NCBI GenBank assembly: GCA_023413605.1
Contig: JAEZPL010000191.1
Location: forward strand, 1 to 5,773
Source of the DNA: Pseudomonadota bacterium
GTDB taxonomy: Bacteria > Pseudomonadota > Alphaproteobacteria > Azospirillales > Azospirillaceae
Direction: 5' to 3'
Length of the DNA stretch: 5,773 bases
Within the stretch, counting starts at the first letter, position 1. Every line of letters starts with the position of its first letter. The position numbers were made by a program, and so were the translations under genes. A model generated the notes under the pieces. It had not been told where the DNA came from, ran no database searches, and worked only from the letters and a program-made list of their open reading frames with translations. Shown in pieces: positions 1-5,773 of this stretch.

Positions 1-116
1 CCGTTCCTTCCTTCCCCTGTTCTCCTTTCCTCCGATTGCGTCCAGCGGCCTTGACGCCGCCGCGCTCAAGCGGCTTTCTGAAGGCCGTCCAAGGCTTTCC
101 CGATAGCGTCCCGCCC
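1..116. other. Leader upstream of recG with a polypyrimidine tract; possible start of a divergent gene off the left edge
   Basis: No gene is supported here. Bases 1-33 are pyrimidine except for two G residues. Read on the minus strand, this is a purine run containing AAGGAG (bases 27 to 22) and AAGGAA (bases 9 to 4), which would suit a ribosome binding site for a gene starting just beyond the left edge. In alphaproteobacteria recG is often divergent from sdhE/mfd, so such a neighbour is plausible, but no coding sequence for it lies in the window. A TTGACG at 51-56 resembles a -35 element but has no convincing -10 about 17 bases downstream. Confidence 0.35.
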
Positions 117-2198
117 GTGCGTCCCGCCATCCTGTTTCCCCTGTTCAAACCGGTCACGGCACTCCCCGGCCTCGGCCCCCGTCTGGGCAAGCTGGTGGAG
201 AAGCTGGCCGGCGCCCATGTGGTCGATCTGCTCTGGCATCTGCCCTGCGGGGTGGTCGACCGACGCTTCTCGCCGAAGATCGCGCAGGCGCCGCACGGCC
301 GCATCGCCACCCTGACGGTGCGCATCGATTCGCACGCGCCGCCGGTCAACCCGCGCCACCCCTACAAGATCCGCTGCACCGACGAGACCGGCGTTCTGGA
401 ACTGGTGTATTTCCACGTCCGCGGCGATTGGCTGTCGAAGCAGATCCCGGCGGGAACCACCATGGTGGCTTCCGGCAAGGTGGAGTGGTTCAACGACACT
501 GCCCAGATAACCCACCCCGATGCCGTGGTCCCGGTCGATTCGAAGGAAGACCTGGAACTGGTGGAGCCGGTCTATCCCATGACCGCCGGCCTGCCGGCGA
601 AGACCCTGCGCAAGGCGGTGCGCGCCGCTCTCGGCGATATTCCCCAGCTGGACGAATGGCAGGATCCGGCTTGGCTGGCCCGTCGGCAGTGGCCGGGCTG
701 GGCCGAGGCATTGACCCGCGCCCACACGCCGGAGGACGAGGGCGACCTTGCCGCCACCGCTCCGATCCGCTGCCGCCTCGCCTATGACGAACTGCTGGCG
801 AACCAGTTGGCGCTGATGCTGGTGCGGGCCAGCCAGCGGCGGTTGGCTGGGCGGGTGACGCAGGGCGACGGCGGCCTGCGTCGTGCCGCGCTGGCGGCGC
901 TTCCATTCTCGCTGACGGGATCGCAGGCGGCATCGCTGGAGGACATCTATGCCGACATGGCCGCGGAGCGGCGCATGCTGCGGCTGCTGCAGGGCGACGT
1001 CGGCAGCGGCAAGACCGTCGTCGCGCTGATGGCGATGCTCAACGCTGTGGAGGCCGGTGCCCAGGCCGCCCTGATGGCGCCGACCGAAATCCTGGCCCGC
1101 CAGCACGCGGAAAGCCTGGCACCACTGTGCAGGGCGGCGGGGGTGGACATCGCCCTGCTGACCGGGCGCGACAAGGGCAAGGCTCGGCAGGCGGTGCTCG
1201 ACCGGCTGGCGTCGGGCGAACTGCCCCTGCTGGTCGGCACCCACGCCATTTTCCAGGAGGATGTGGCCTTCAAGGATCTGGCGCTGGCCGTGATCGACGA
1301 GCAGCACCGCTTCGGCGTGCACCAGCGGCTCCAACTGTCGGCCAAGGGGCGGGCGGTGGATGTGCTGGTGATGACCGCGACGCCGATCCCGCGCACGCTG
1401 ACGCTGACCGCCTATGGCGACATGGACGTGTCCCGCCTGACCGAAAAGCCGGCCGGGCGCAAGCCGATCCAGACCGTGACCATCGCCGCCGACCGTCTGG
1501 AAGAGGTCGTCCACGGAATCCACCGCAAGGTGCAGGATGGGGCGCGCGCCTATTGGGTCTGTCCGCTGGTCGAGGAGTCGGAGCAGACCGACCTTGCCGC
1601 CGTGACGGAGCGGCAGGCCTTCCTGCGCGCCACCTTCGGCGACCGGGTCGGGCTGGTGCACGGCAAAATGCGCGGGCCGGACAAGGACGCGGTGATGGCC
1701 GCCTTCTCGGCGGGCGATCTGGACGTGCTGGTCGCCACGACGGTCATCGAGGTCGGCGTGAACGTGCCCGAGGCCACCGTGATGGTCATCGAGCACGCGG
1801 AGCGCTTCGGCCTCGCCCAGCTCCACCAGCTGCGCGGCCGGGTGGGGCGGGGCGACAAGCCTTCCACCTGCCTGCTGCTGTTCGACCCGCAGCTGACGGA
1901 AACCGCCCGCGCCCGCCTGAAGACCATGCGTGACACCGAGGATGGCTTCGTCATCGCCGAAGAGGATCTGCGCCTGCGCGGCGCCGGCGAGGTGCTGGGC
2001 ACGCGCCAGTCCGGCCTGCCGGAGTTCCGCATGGCGGATTTGGCGGTGCATGGCGATCTCCTGGCCGCGGCCCGCGACGATGCGAAGCTGATCGTGGACC
2101 GCGACCCGGACCTGTCCAGCCCGCGCGGTCAGGCCTTGCGCACGCTGCTGTACCTGTTCGAGTGCGACGCCGCGGCGAAGACGTTGCGGTCAGGCTAA
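117..2198 (+). CDS. recG: ATP-dependent DNA helicase RecG
   Basis: RecG is a monomeric cytoplasmic superfamily 2 helicase that remodels stalled replication forks and branch-migrates Holliday junctions in recombination and repair. From the GTG at 117 the protein is 693 aa, normal for the family. The N-terminal third is the wedge/OB-fold DNA-binding part. The motor motifs are all visible: Walker A GDVGSGKT at residues 293-300, motif II DEQH at 394-397, motif III TATPIPRT at 420-427, and motif VI QLRGRVGRG at 571-579. The RecG-typical GAGEVLGTRQSG block, which couples ATP hydrolysis to translocation, is at 622-633. The frame stays open upstream to a TTG at 36. I chose GTG 117 because it gives the N-terminus MRPAILFPLFKPVT, which fits alphaproteobacterial RecG as I remember it, while the extra 27 codons look like leader. 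No good Shine-Dalgarno precedes either start. Function is secure; the start is moderately secure. Confidence 0.96.
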   Translation: MRPAILFPLFKPVTALPGLGPRLGKLVEKLAGAHVVDLLWHLPCGVVDRRFSPKIAQAPHGRIATLTVRIDSHAPPVNPRHPYKIRCTDETGVLELVYFHVRGDWLSKQIPAGTTMVASGKVEWFNDTAQITHPDAVVPVDSKEDLELVEPVYPMTAGLPAKTLRKAVRAALGDIPQLDEWQDPAWLARRQWPGWAEALTRAHTPEDEGDLAATAPIRCRLAYDELLANQLALMLVRASQRRLAGRVTQGDGGLRRAALAALPFSLTGSQAASLEDIYADMAAERRMLRLLQGDVGSGKTVVALMAMLNAVEAGAQAALMAPTEILARQHAESLAPLCRAAGVDIALLTGRDKGKARQAVLDRLASGELPLLVGTHAIFQEDVAFKDLALAVIDEQHRFGVHQRLQLSAKGRAVDVLVMTATPIPRTLTLTAYGDMDVSRLTEKPAGRKPIQTVTIAADRLEEVVHGIHRKVQDGARAYWVCPLVEESEQTDLAAVTERQAFLRATFGDRVGLVHGKMRGPDKDAVMAAFSAGDLDVLVATTVIEVGVNVPEATVMVIEHAERFGLAQLHQLRGRVGRGDKPSTCLLLFDPQLTETARARLKTMRDTEDGFVIAEEDLRLRGAGEVLGTRQSGLPEFRMADLAVHGDLLAAARDDAKLIVDRDPDLSSPRGQALRTLLYLFECDAAAKTLRSG

Positions 2199-2225
2199 AG
2201 TTGGTGGAAGAAGCACTGTTTTTGC

Positions 2226-2233
2226 AGAGGAGA
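2226..2233 (+). promoter_or_regulatory. Strong Shine-Dalgarno for the AT-rich membrane-protein gene
   Basis: The run AGAGGAGA ends five bases before the ATG at 2239; the GAGGAG core leaves six bases of spacing. It is the best ribosome binding site in the window. It fixes the start of the following gene and argues that this gene is translated despite its unusual base composition. Confidence 0.75.
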
Positions 2234-2238
2234 ATTAT

Positions 2239-2889
2239 ATGTTTGGACCCGGTCCAACCAGAAATGATATCGCTAAAATCGCTGAAGAGGTTTACGAAAA
2301 AAGAAAATCGCGCGAAAAGGCAAGCAACGTCAACCCATTCAGCGATTATACGCTGAAATTAAAAAGGAATCTTTTGGCCGTTTCCTGTTTTGGTATTCTT
2401 GTCGATGTATCTAATTTTGAGGGCGGAAGGATAAATTTTTTTGGGATGTATAGTGGTCATCTCGGATTGGAACTGACCCATGGTATCATTGGTCTTGTGA
2501 TCTTCTATCTCTTTTTTTCGTTTTTATGGTGGGCAATCGATGAGTTGCGTGATTGGAAGGTTAGTACTATGAAAAATCTAATTGAGGAAAGTGAGAAATC
2601 ATTATCTCATCTTAGGAAAGCCATTCAAGACTGGGAAGATAAAATACGTGACGAGCCGGGTGGATTTACAGTGAATACCATTGTCGCAGCAAAAGATTTT
2701 ATTTCCACCATAAATTGCCAAATTGGAGAAGCATCGGGATTGGTTAAAAATTTGCATAATTCGGCAAAAATGCGCGTTTCGATGCTCACCCTGGCGTTTC
2801 CATTATTGGTTGCTGCGCTGTATTTTTATCTTGCCTGGAGACAGATGATTTCTGGTATTTGGCAAATTCTGCGTCGTATAGTTTTCTAG
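2239..2889 (+). CDS. Unrecognised AT-rich membrane protein (orphan insert)
   Basis: I do not recognise this 216-aa protein. A short N-terminal stretch (about 1-40) is polar and rich in K/R/E. It is followed by a moderately hydrophobic segment (about 44-58), a clear membrane span (about 81-100, with a run of F, L, I and W), and a charged, probably helical or coiled-coil section (about 101-140, many E/K/D). A second clear span is at about 180-200, and the tail is short, amphipathic and R-rich. No catalytic motif is visible. The segment RNLLAVS (43-49), followed some 15 residues later by an INFFGM turn (65-70), recalls uncharacterised membrane proteins seen in genomic islands; that is only an impression from memory. 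GC is about 40% (238 of 600 bases at 2281-2880), against about 70% in flanks, with codons such as TTA, AAA and AGG that neighbours avoid. It starts 40 nt after the recG stop and is convergent with the DUF502 gene. Transfer is likely; function is unknown. Confidence 0.82.
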   Translation: MFGPGPTRNDIAKIAEEVYEKRKSREKASNVNPFSDYTLKLKRNLLAVSCFGILVDVSNFEGGRINFFGMYSGHLGLELTHGIIGLVIFYLFFSFLWWAIDELRDWKVSTMKNLIEESEKSLSHLRKAIQDWEDKIRDEPGGFTVNTIVAAKDFISTINCQIGEASGLVKNLHNSAKMRVSMLTLAFPLLVAALYFYLAWRQMISGIWQILRRIVF

Positions 2890-2917
2890 CAAAGAAAAGC
2901 GCCCAGAGCCTATATCA

Positions 2918-3652
2918 TTAAGCCCCGACCTTCTCCTGAACGACCGCGCTTTTCACCTCGCGCGACTTGCGGTCGGGCGGGCTGACGATGCCGCCGGACA
3001 TGACGAGCTTCAGGCCGTCCTCCACGGTCATGTCCAGCACGGTCACGTCGCGCTTCGGCACCATCAGCAGATAGCCGGCGGTGGGCGGGGCGCAGGGGAT
3101 GAAGACGTTGACCATGTCCTGGGCGCTCACCCGCTGCACCTCGGGGTGGGCGGCGCCGGTGATGAAGCCGAGCGACCAGACGCCCTGGCGCGGGTATTCC
3201 ACCAGCACCACCTCGCGGAAGGCGTTGGACTTCTTCGCGACAACCGTCTCCACGATCTGCTTCACCGCGCCGTAAATGGAGCGCACGATCGGCATCCGCT
3301 CCACCGCGCCCTCGCCCATGCGCACCACGAGACGCCCGACATAGCCGGCGGCGAAGGCGCCGATCAGCGTCAGCGCCACGATCAGCGTCACCACGCCGAT
3401 GCCGGGGATGGAGAAGGGCAGGTAGTTTTCCGGATTGTAGGCGGACGGGATCAGCGGGCGGATGTGCCCGTCGATGAAGGACAGGAACCACCAGCCGATG
3501 TAGATCGTCACCGCGATCGGCGCCGTGACCAGCACGCCGGCCAGGAAATAGGCACGCAGCCGCGCCATCAGCCCGATTCCTTCGCGCCGCGGCGGGCGCG
3601 GTGCGGTGGCTCCATCGGCCGAGAGTTGGCTTTCCTGTTCGTTCCCGTCCAC
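2918..3652 (-). CDS. DUF502 family integral membrane protein
   Basis: This is a DUF502 family protein, widespread in proteobacteria and related to plant LIKE-COV membrane proteins. Its biochemical role is not established. From the GTG at 3652 it is 244 aa. A polar N-terminus is followed by two membrane spans (about 34-60 and 83-108) and a soluble C-terminal domain. Family-like blocks are PIVRSIYGAVKQI (121-133), REVVLVEYPRQGVWSLGFITG split around 146-166, the proline-rich VFIPCAPPTAGYLLMVP (183-199), and EDGLKLVMSGGI (211-222). The frame is open to an ATG at 3697, but that codon lacks a Shine-Dalgarno. GTG 3652 has a G-rich run just upstream, and the family usually carries a short polar N-terminus before the REGIGL segment. 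ATG 3568, preceded by AAGGA, is a shorter alternative that would still keep both spans. It is divergent from the polyketide synthase gene and convergent with the AT-rich gene. Family assignment is firm; the start is not. Confidence 0.88.
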   Translation of the reverse strand: MDGNEQESQLSADGATAPRPPRREGIGLMARLRAYFLAGVLVTAPIAVTIYIGWWFLSFIDGHIRPLIPSAYNPENYLPFSIPGIGVVTLIVALTLIGAFAAGYVGRLVVRMGEGAVERMPIVRSIYGAVKQIVETVVAKKSNAFREVVLVEYPRQGVWSLGFITGAAHPEVQRVSAQDMVNVFIPCAPPTAGYLLMVPKRDVTVLDMTVEDGLKLVMSGGIVSPPDRKSREVKSAVVQEKVGA

Positions 3653-3673
3653 GCTCCACCCCCGAAATCTTCT

Positions 3674-3699
3674 TTGGCGCCATAGCCTTGGCACCATAG
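3674..3699. repeat. 12-bp direct repeat TTGGCRCCATAG, two copies with a 14-bp period
   Basis: TTGGCGCCATAG at 3674-3685 is repeated as TTGGCACCATAG at 3688-3699, with one mismatch and two bases between copies. The first copy contains the perfect 8-bp palindrome TGGCGCCA. A tandem site of this type between divergent genes could bind a regulator, though the 14-bp period is not a whole number of helical turns. It lies 22 to 47 bp upstream of the chosen DUF502 start and 126 to 151 bp upstream of the synthase start. Presence is certain; function is inferred. Confidence 0.6.
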
Positions 3700-3719
3700 T
3701 GATACAGGATCCGTGCCAA
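3688..3719. repeat. Inverted repeat TTGGCAC / GTGCCAA, 18-bp spacer
   Basis: TTGGCAC at 3688-3694 is matched by its exact reverse complement GTGCCAA at 3713-3719. The left arm is also part of the second copy of the neighbouring direct repeat, so the region holds three related half-sites. The centres of the arms are 25 bp apart. The 18-bp spacer makes an RNA hairpin terminator unlikely and a protein-binding pair more plausible. Seven-base arms can arise by chance, so functional confidence is low. Confidence 0.4.
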
Positions 3720-3824
3720 TCTCAATCCACTACGTTGGGGACGGGCGCATACAAGCGTCAGCGTGGCGCATCGGATGGAACTCCCTCCGGATGAGTGGCG
3801 GCCGGCGGCCGGCGCATCACATCC

Positions 3825-4883
3825 ATGATGATGGACAACCGCCCCCGAATCCTGTCGGTCGCCACGGCGCTGCCGCCGCATCGACTCGACCAGAACGACA
3901 CGCTGGCCGCCGCGCGGGCCGTCTTCGGGCCTCGCATGCGCGATTTCGACCGGCTGGCGCCGGTCTTCGCCAACACCGGCATCGAGACGCGCCACGCCGT
4001 GATGCCGATGGAGTGGTACACGCAGCCGCGCGGCTGGCCGGAGCGCACGGCGGCCTTCCGCGAGGGCGCGCTCGCCCTGTTGGAAGAGGTGGCTGGCAAG
4101 GCCCTGGCCCAGGCGGGTCTGAAGCCTGCCGATGTGGATGCCATCGTCTGCGCCTCCACCACCGGCATCGCCACGCCCAGCCTGGAGGCGCTGCTGTTGG
4201 AGCGCATGGGATTCCGCCCCGACACGATCCGGCTGCCGCTGTTCGGGCTCGGCTGTGCCGGCGGCGTGCTGGGGCTGGCACGCGCCGGGCAGATGGCGCA
4301 GGCCATGCCGGGGCGGAACGTGCTGTTCCTGGTGGTGGAGCTGTGCACGCTGGCCTGCCGCACGGGCGAGGCGACGCCGACCAACGTCGTCGCCAGCGCC
4401 CTGTTCGCCGACGGCGCCGCTGCGGCACTCCTGCGCGCGGAGGCTGATGGCGCGGTCGGGCCGCGCCTGCTGGCGAGCGCCGAGCACACTTGGCCCACCA
4501 CGCGCGACGTGATGGGTTGGCGGGTGGAGGACGACGGCTTCGGTGTCGTCTTCAGCCAGGACATTCCGGAGTTGATCCGCACCCGCCTCGGCCCAGTGCT
4601 GGAAACCTTCCTGGACAGGCAGGGGATGACGCGCGCCGACCTCGCCGGGCTGGTCTGCCACCCGGGCGGCGCCAAGGTTCTGCTCGCGCTGGAGGAGGTG
4701 TTCGCCCCGGTGTCCGAGGGGCTGGCCGACGCCTGGGCGGTGCTGCGCGCCTGCGGGAACATGTCGGCGGCGAGCGTGATGTTCGTGCTGGAGCGCCGCA
4801 TGGCCGCCGGGCAGCGCGGACTCCACCTGATGAGCGCGCTCGGCCCCGGCTTCACCGCCGCCCTCGCGCTGGTGGAGCTTTAG
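3825..4883 (+). CDS. Type III polyketide synthase (chalcone/stilbene synthase-like, BpsA-type)
   Basis: Type III polyketide synthases are cytosolic homodimers that extend an acyl-CoA starter with malonyl-CoA and cyclise the chain to a pyrone, resorcinol or phloroglucinol. From the first ATG at 3825 the protein is 352 aa, normal for bacterial members. The thiolase-fold catalytic triad is complete: Cys144 in GLGCAGG (142-147), His279 in CHPGGAKV (278-285) and Asn312 in GNMSA (311-315). The C-terminal ALGPGFTAAL (338-347) is the usual family ending. Three consecutive ATGs (3825, 3828, 3831) and a weak upstream site leave the exact start open by two codons; a GTG at 3795 would add ten poorly supported residues. 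The ICMT-family methyltransferase gene begins two bases after the stop, which is the bpsA-bpsB order of B. subtilis. That favours a long-chain alkylpyrone or alkylresorcinol product over a plant-type aromatic starter. The starter cannot be read from the sequence. Confidence 0.94.
   Translation: MMMDNRPRILSVATALPPHRLDQNDTLAAARAVFGPRMRDFDRLAPVFANTGIETRHAVMPMEWYTQPRGWPERTAAFREGALALLEEVAGKALAQAGLKPADVDAIVCASTTGIATPSLEALLLERMGFRPDTIRLPLFGLGCAGGVLGLARAGQMAQAMPGRNVLFLVVELCTLACRTGEATPTNVVASALFADGAAAALLRAEADGAVGPRLLASAEHTWPTTRDVMGWRVEDDGFGVVFSQDIPELIRTRLGPVLETFLDRQGMTRADLAGLVCHPGGAKVLLALEEVFAPVSEGLADAWAVLRACGNMSAASVMFVLERRMAAGQRGLHLMSALGPGFTAALALVEL
4871..4877 (+). promoter_or_regulatory. Shine-Dalgarno of the methyltransferase gene, inside the end of the synthase gene
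   Basis: GGTGGAG lies in the last codons of the polyketide synthase and leaves eight bases to the GTG at 4886. Together with the two-base gap between stop and start, this points to one transcript and translational coupling of the two genes. It also decides the GTG 4886 start within a frame that is open much further upstream. Confidence 0.65.
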
Positions 4884-4885
4884 GC

Positions 4886-5410
4886 GTGGGCTGGCCGCAG
4901 GTCATCATTCTGCTGGTGGTGGCGCAGCGACTGGCGGAGCTGGTGCTCGCCCGGCGGAACACGCGCCGGCTGCTGGCCGAGGGCGCGCGGGAGGTGGGGG
5001 CGGCCCATTACCCGCTGTTCGTCGCGCTGCACGCCGGGTGGTTGGCTTTGCTGTTCATCGCGACGCCGGCCGACGCGCCGGTGAACGTCTGGCTGCTGGC
5101 CCTGTTCATCCTGTTGCAGGCCGGGCGGGTCTGGGTGATCGCCACGCTCGGCCGCTTCTGGACCACTCGGATCGTCACGCTGGCGGATGCGCCGTTGGTT
5201 CGCGGGGGGCCGTTCCGCTGGGTGCGCCATCCCAACTATCTGGTGGTGGCGGGGGAACTGGCGGTGCTGCCCCTGGTGTTCGGGGAATGGTGGATCGCGG
5301 TGCTGGCGACGGCCCTGAACGTGCCGCTGACCCTGCACCGCATCCGTGTCGAGGACTCCGCGCTGTCCGGACGCCGGTCGCTTACGTCAGCAGGAAGCAG
5401 AGCATCGTGA
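4886..5410 (+). CDS. ICMT-family membrane methyltransferase (BpsB/SrsB-like)
   Basis: This is an isoprenylcysteine carboxyl methyltransferase (ICMT) family integral membrane protein. Bacterial members next to type III polyketide synthases (B. subtilis BpsB, Streptomyces SrsB) use S-adenosylmethionine to O-methylate the lipid pyrone or resorcinol made by the partner. From GTG 4886 it is 174 aa, close to that size class. Hydrophobic spans are at about 4-20, 44-60, 67-86 and 118-152 (probably two helices). The family signature RWVRHPNYLVVAGE is at 111-124, with the RHPNY cofactor-site motif and a trailing Glu, and HRIRVED (151-157) matches the conserved Arg/Glu-rich C-terminal segment. The last dozen or so residues (SLTSAGSRAS) are polar, unlike the rest, and are encoded partly in a 29-bp overlap with the opposite-strand gene. 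They may be dispensable, or the stop may have been extended. Family is confident; acting on the synthase product is inferred from context. Confidence 0.9.
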   Translation: MGWPQVIILLVVAQRLAELVLARRNTRRLLAEGAREVGAAHYPLFVALHAGWLALLFIATPADAPVNVWLLALFILLQAGRVWVIATLGRFWTTRIVTLADAPLVRGGPFRWVRHPNYLVVAGELAVLPLVFGEWWIAVLATALNVPLTLHRIRVEDSALSGRRSLTSAGSRAS

Positions 5411-5773
5411 TGCAGCCGGCGATGGCGGCGCCGTCCAGATGGTTGGGGAAGGCGTGCCAGAATGTTTCCTTGGTCAGCGGCTCCGGCTGGTCGGCCTCGT
5501 CCAGCCACAGGCCGGCGGGCAGGCCACCGGTGGTGCGTTCGGCGATGGCGCCGGACAGGTGGGCCATGGACACGGCGAGATAGCAGAACTTCACGAAGCC
5601 CAGAAGGAAGGCCACGGAGCCCCCGGCCTCGGCGATGGGATCGGTAAACCCGCCTGTGGCGGCAACCGCCGTCGCCATCGCGATGGCCGCCGCGATGGGA
5701 ATGGCGACGACCGACAGCAGGCGCTGGGAATCCACCCGCTTGGCGTTGGGGATCAGGGCGGTGGGGGTGGTGC
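5382..5773 (-). CDS. Small hypothetical membrane protein, 5' end beyond the window
   Basis: I do not recognise the family. The minus-strand frame is open from the right edge to a TAA at 5382-5384. An internal GTG at 5735 gives 117 aa, but it has no Shine-Dalgarno, and at least 12 in-frame codons (TTPTALIPNAKR) lie upstream, so the true start is probably outside the window. Numbered from that GTG, hydrophobic segments lie at about 7-27 (very Ala-rich), 38-62 and 103-117. A polar loop between the last two contains LWLDEADQPEPL and a FWHAFPNHLDG segment. The protein ends abruptly within its last hydrophobic segment (MLCFLLT). Third-position GC matches the native genes. Its 3' end overlaps the methyltransferase gene by 29 bp, tail to tail. 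It has no evident link to the polyketide genes. It looks like a real gene of about 130 aa or more. Confidence 0.7.
   Translation of the reverse strand, partial: TTPTALIPNAKRVDSQRLLSVVAIPIAAAIAMATAVAATGGFTDPIAEAGGSVAFLLGFVKFCYLAVSMAHLSGAIAERTTGGLPAGLWLDEADQPEPLTKETFWHAFPNHLDGAAIAGCITMLCFLLT

Larger units (their letters stand above)
3653..3824. promoter_or_regulatory. Divergent intergenic region between the DUF502 and polyketide synthase genes
   Basis: Both genes must be transcribed from here or from nearby, since they point away from each other. I see no textbook -35/-10 pair for either strand. What stands out is a cluster of TTGGC-type sites at 3674-3719, listed separately, and a GC-rich GGCCGGC repeat at about 3802-3814 in the probable leader of the synthase gene. 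Open frames crossing this region lack family support. The region probably holds both promoters and perhaps an operator. Confidence 0.5.

Noticed and set aside
51..79. Possible sigma-70 promoter for recG with TTGACG at 51-56
   Set aside because: The expected -10 position (about 74-79) reads CTTTCT, which is too far from consensus to call.
36..116. N-terminal extension of RecG from TTG 36
   Set aside because: The 27 extra residues do not resemble the family N-terminus, and no ribosome binding site precedes the TTG.
66..2051. A 661-codon open frame on the minus strand opposite recG
   Set aside because: It is antisense to a complete, motif-verified RecG. Its translation is rich in H, Q, R and G with no domain, which is typical of a mirror frame in high-GC DNA.
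2162..2356. A 64-codon frame crossing the recG stop into the AT-rich gene
   Set aside because: It overlaps both genes out of frame and has no ribosome binding site or recognisable motif.
2890..2917. Bidirectional terminator between the AT-rich gene and the DUF502 gene
   Set aside because: I could not find a stable GC-rich stem followed by a T run on either strand in these 28 bases.
3688..3703. Plus-strand sigma-54 promoter starting at TTGGCAC (3688)
   Set aside because: The GC expected ten bases after the GG is AT, so the essential -12 element is missing.
2910..4826. A 638-codon minus-strand open frame spanning the DUF502 gene, the intergenic region and the polyketide synthase
   Set aside because: It crosses two real genes in a different frame, has low-complexity composition and contains no family motif.
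4490..4885. Upstream part of the open frame that contains the methyltransferase
   Set aside because: This stretch overlaps the synthase in another frame and translates to an R/G/A/P-rich sequence. Family similarity begins only at GTG 4886, which has its own ribosome binding site.

Overview
The window looks like chromosomal DNA from a high-GC alphaproteobacterium, most likely the Azospirillum/Rhodospirillales group. This rests on roughly 70% GC in sampled lines, strong G/C third positions, and RecG and DUF502 protein sequences that resemble that group as I remember them. The genus is an inference, not a database result.

Layout, left to right. (1) Bases 1-116 are a non-coding leader. Its first 33 bases are almost pure pyrimidine, which on the minus strand gives Shine-Dalgarno-like purine runs pointing off the left edge, so a divergent gene may start just outside. 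(2) recG (plus strand) encodes the complete ATP-dependent branch-migration helicase. (3) Directly after the recG stop is a 651-nt AT-rich gene (about 40% GC by hand count) for an unrecognised membrane protein with its own strong ribosome binding site. It looks like a recently acquired insert. (4) On the minus strand is a DUF502 membrane protein gene, convergent with the AT-rich gene. (5) A divergent intergenic region of about 170 bp carries a 12-bp direct repeat and a 7-bp inverted repeat. (6) A tight plus-strand pair follows: a type III polyketide synthase and, two bases later, an isoprenylcysteine-carboxyl-methyltransferase (ICMT)-family membrane methyltransferase. (7) On the minus strand, a small membrane protein gene runs in from beyond the right edge; its 3' end overlaps the 3' end of the methyltransferase gene by 29 bp.

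How the genes work together. The clearest functional unit is the synthase-methyltransferase pair. It matches in gene order and families the bpsA-bpsB arrangement of Bacillus subtilis, where a type III PKS makes alkylpyrones from long-chain acyl-CoA and malonyl-CoA and the ICMT-family partner O-methylates them. A two-gene pathway for a methylated aliphatic pyrone or resorcinol lipid is therefore the best reading, but substrate and product cannot be read from sequence. recG is ordinary housekeeping. I found no tRNA, rRNA, CRISPR array, transposase, integrase or convincing intrinsic terminator. The most unexplained element is the AT-rich membrane-protein gene between recG and the DUF502 gene.
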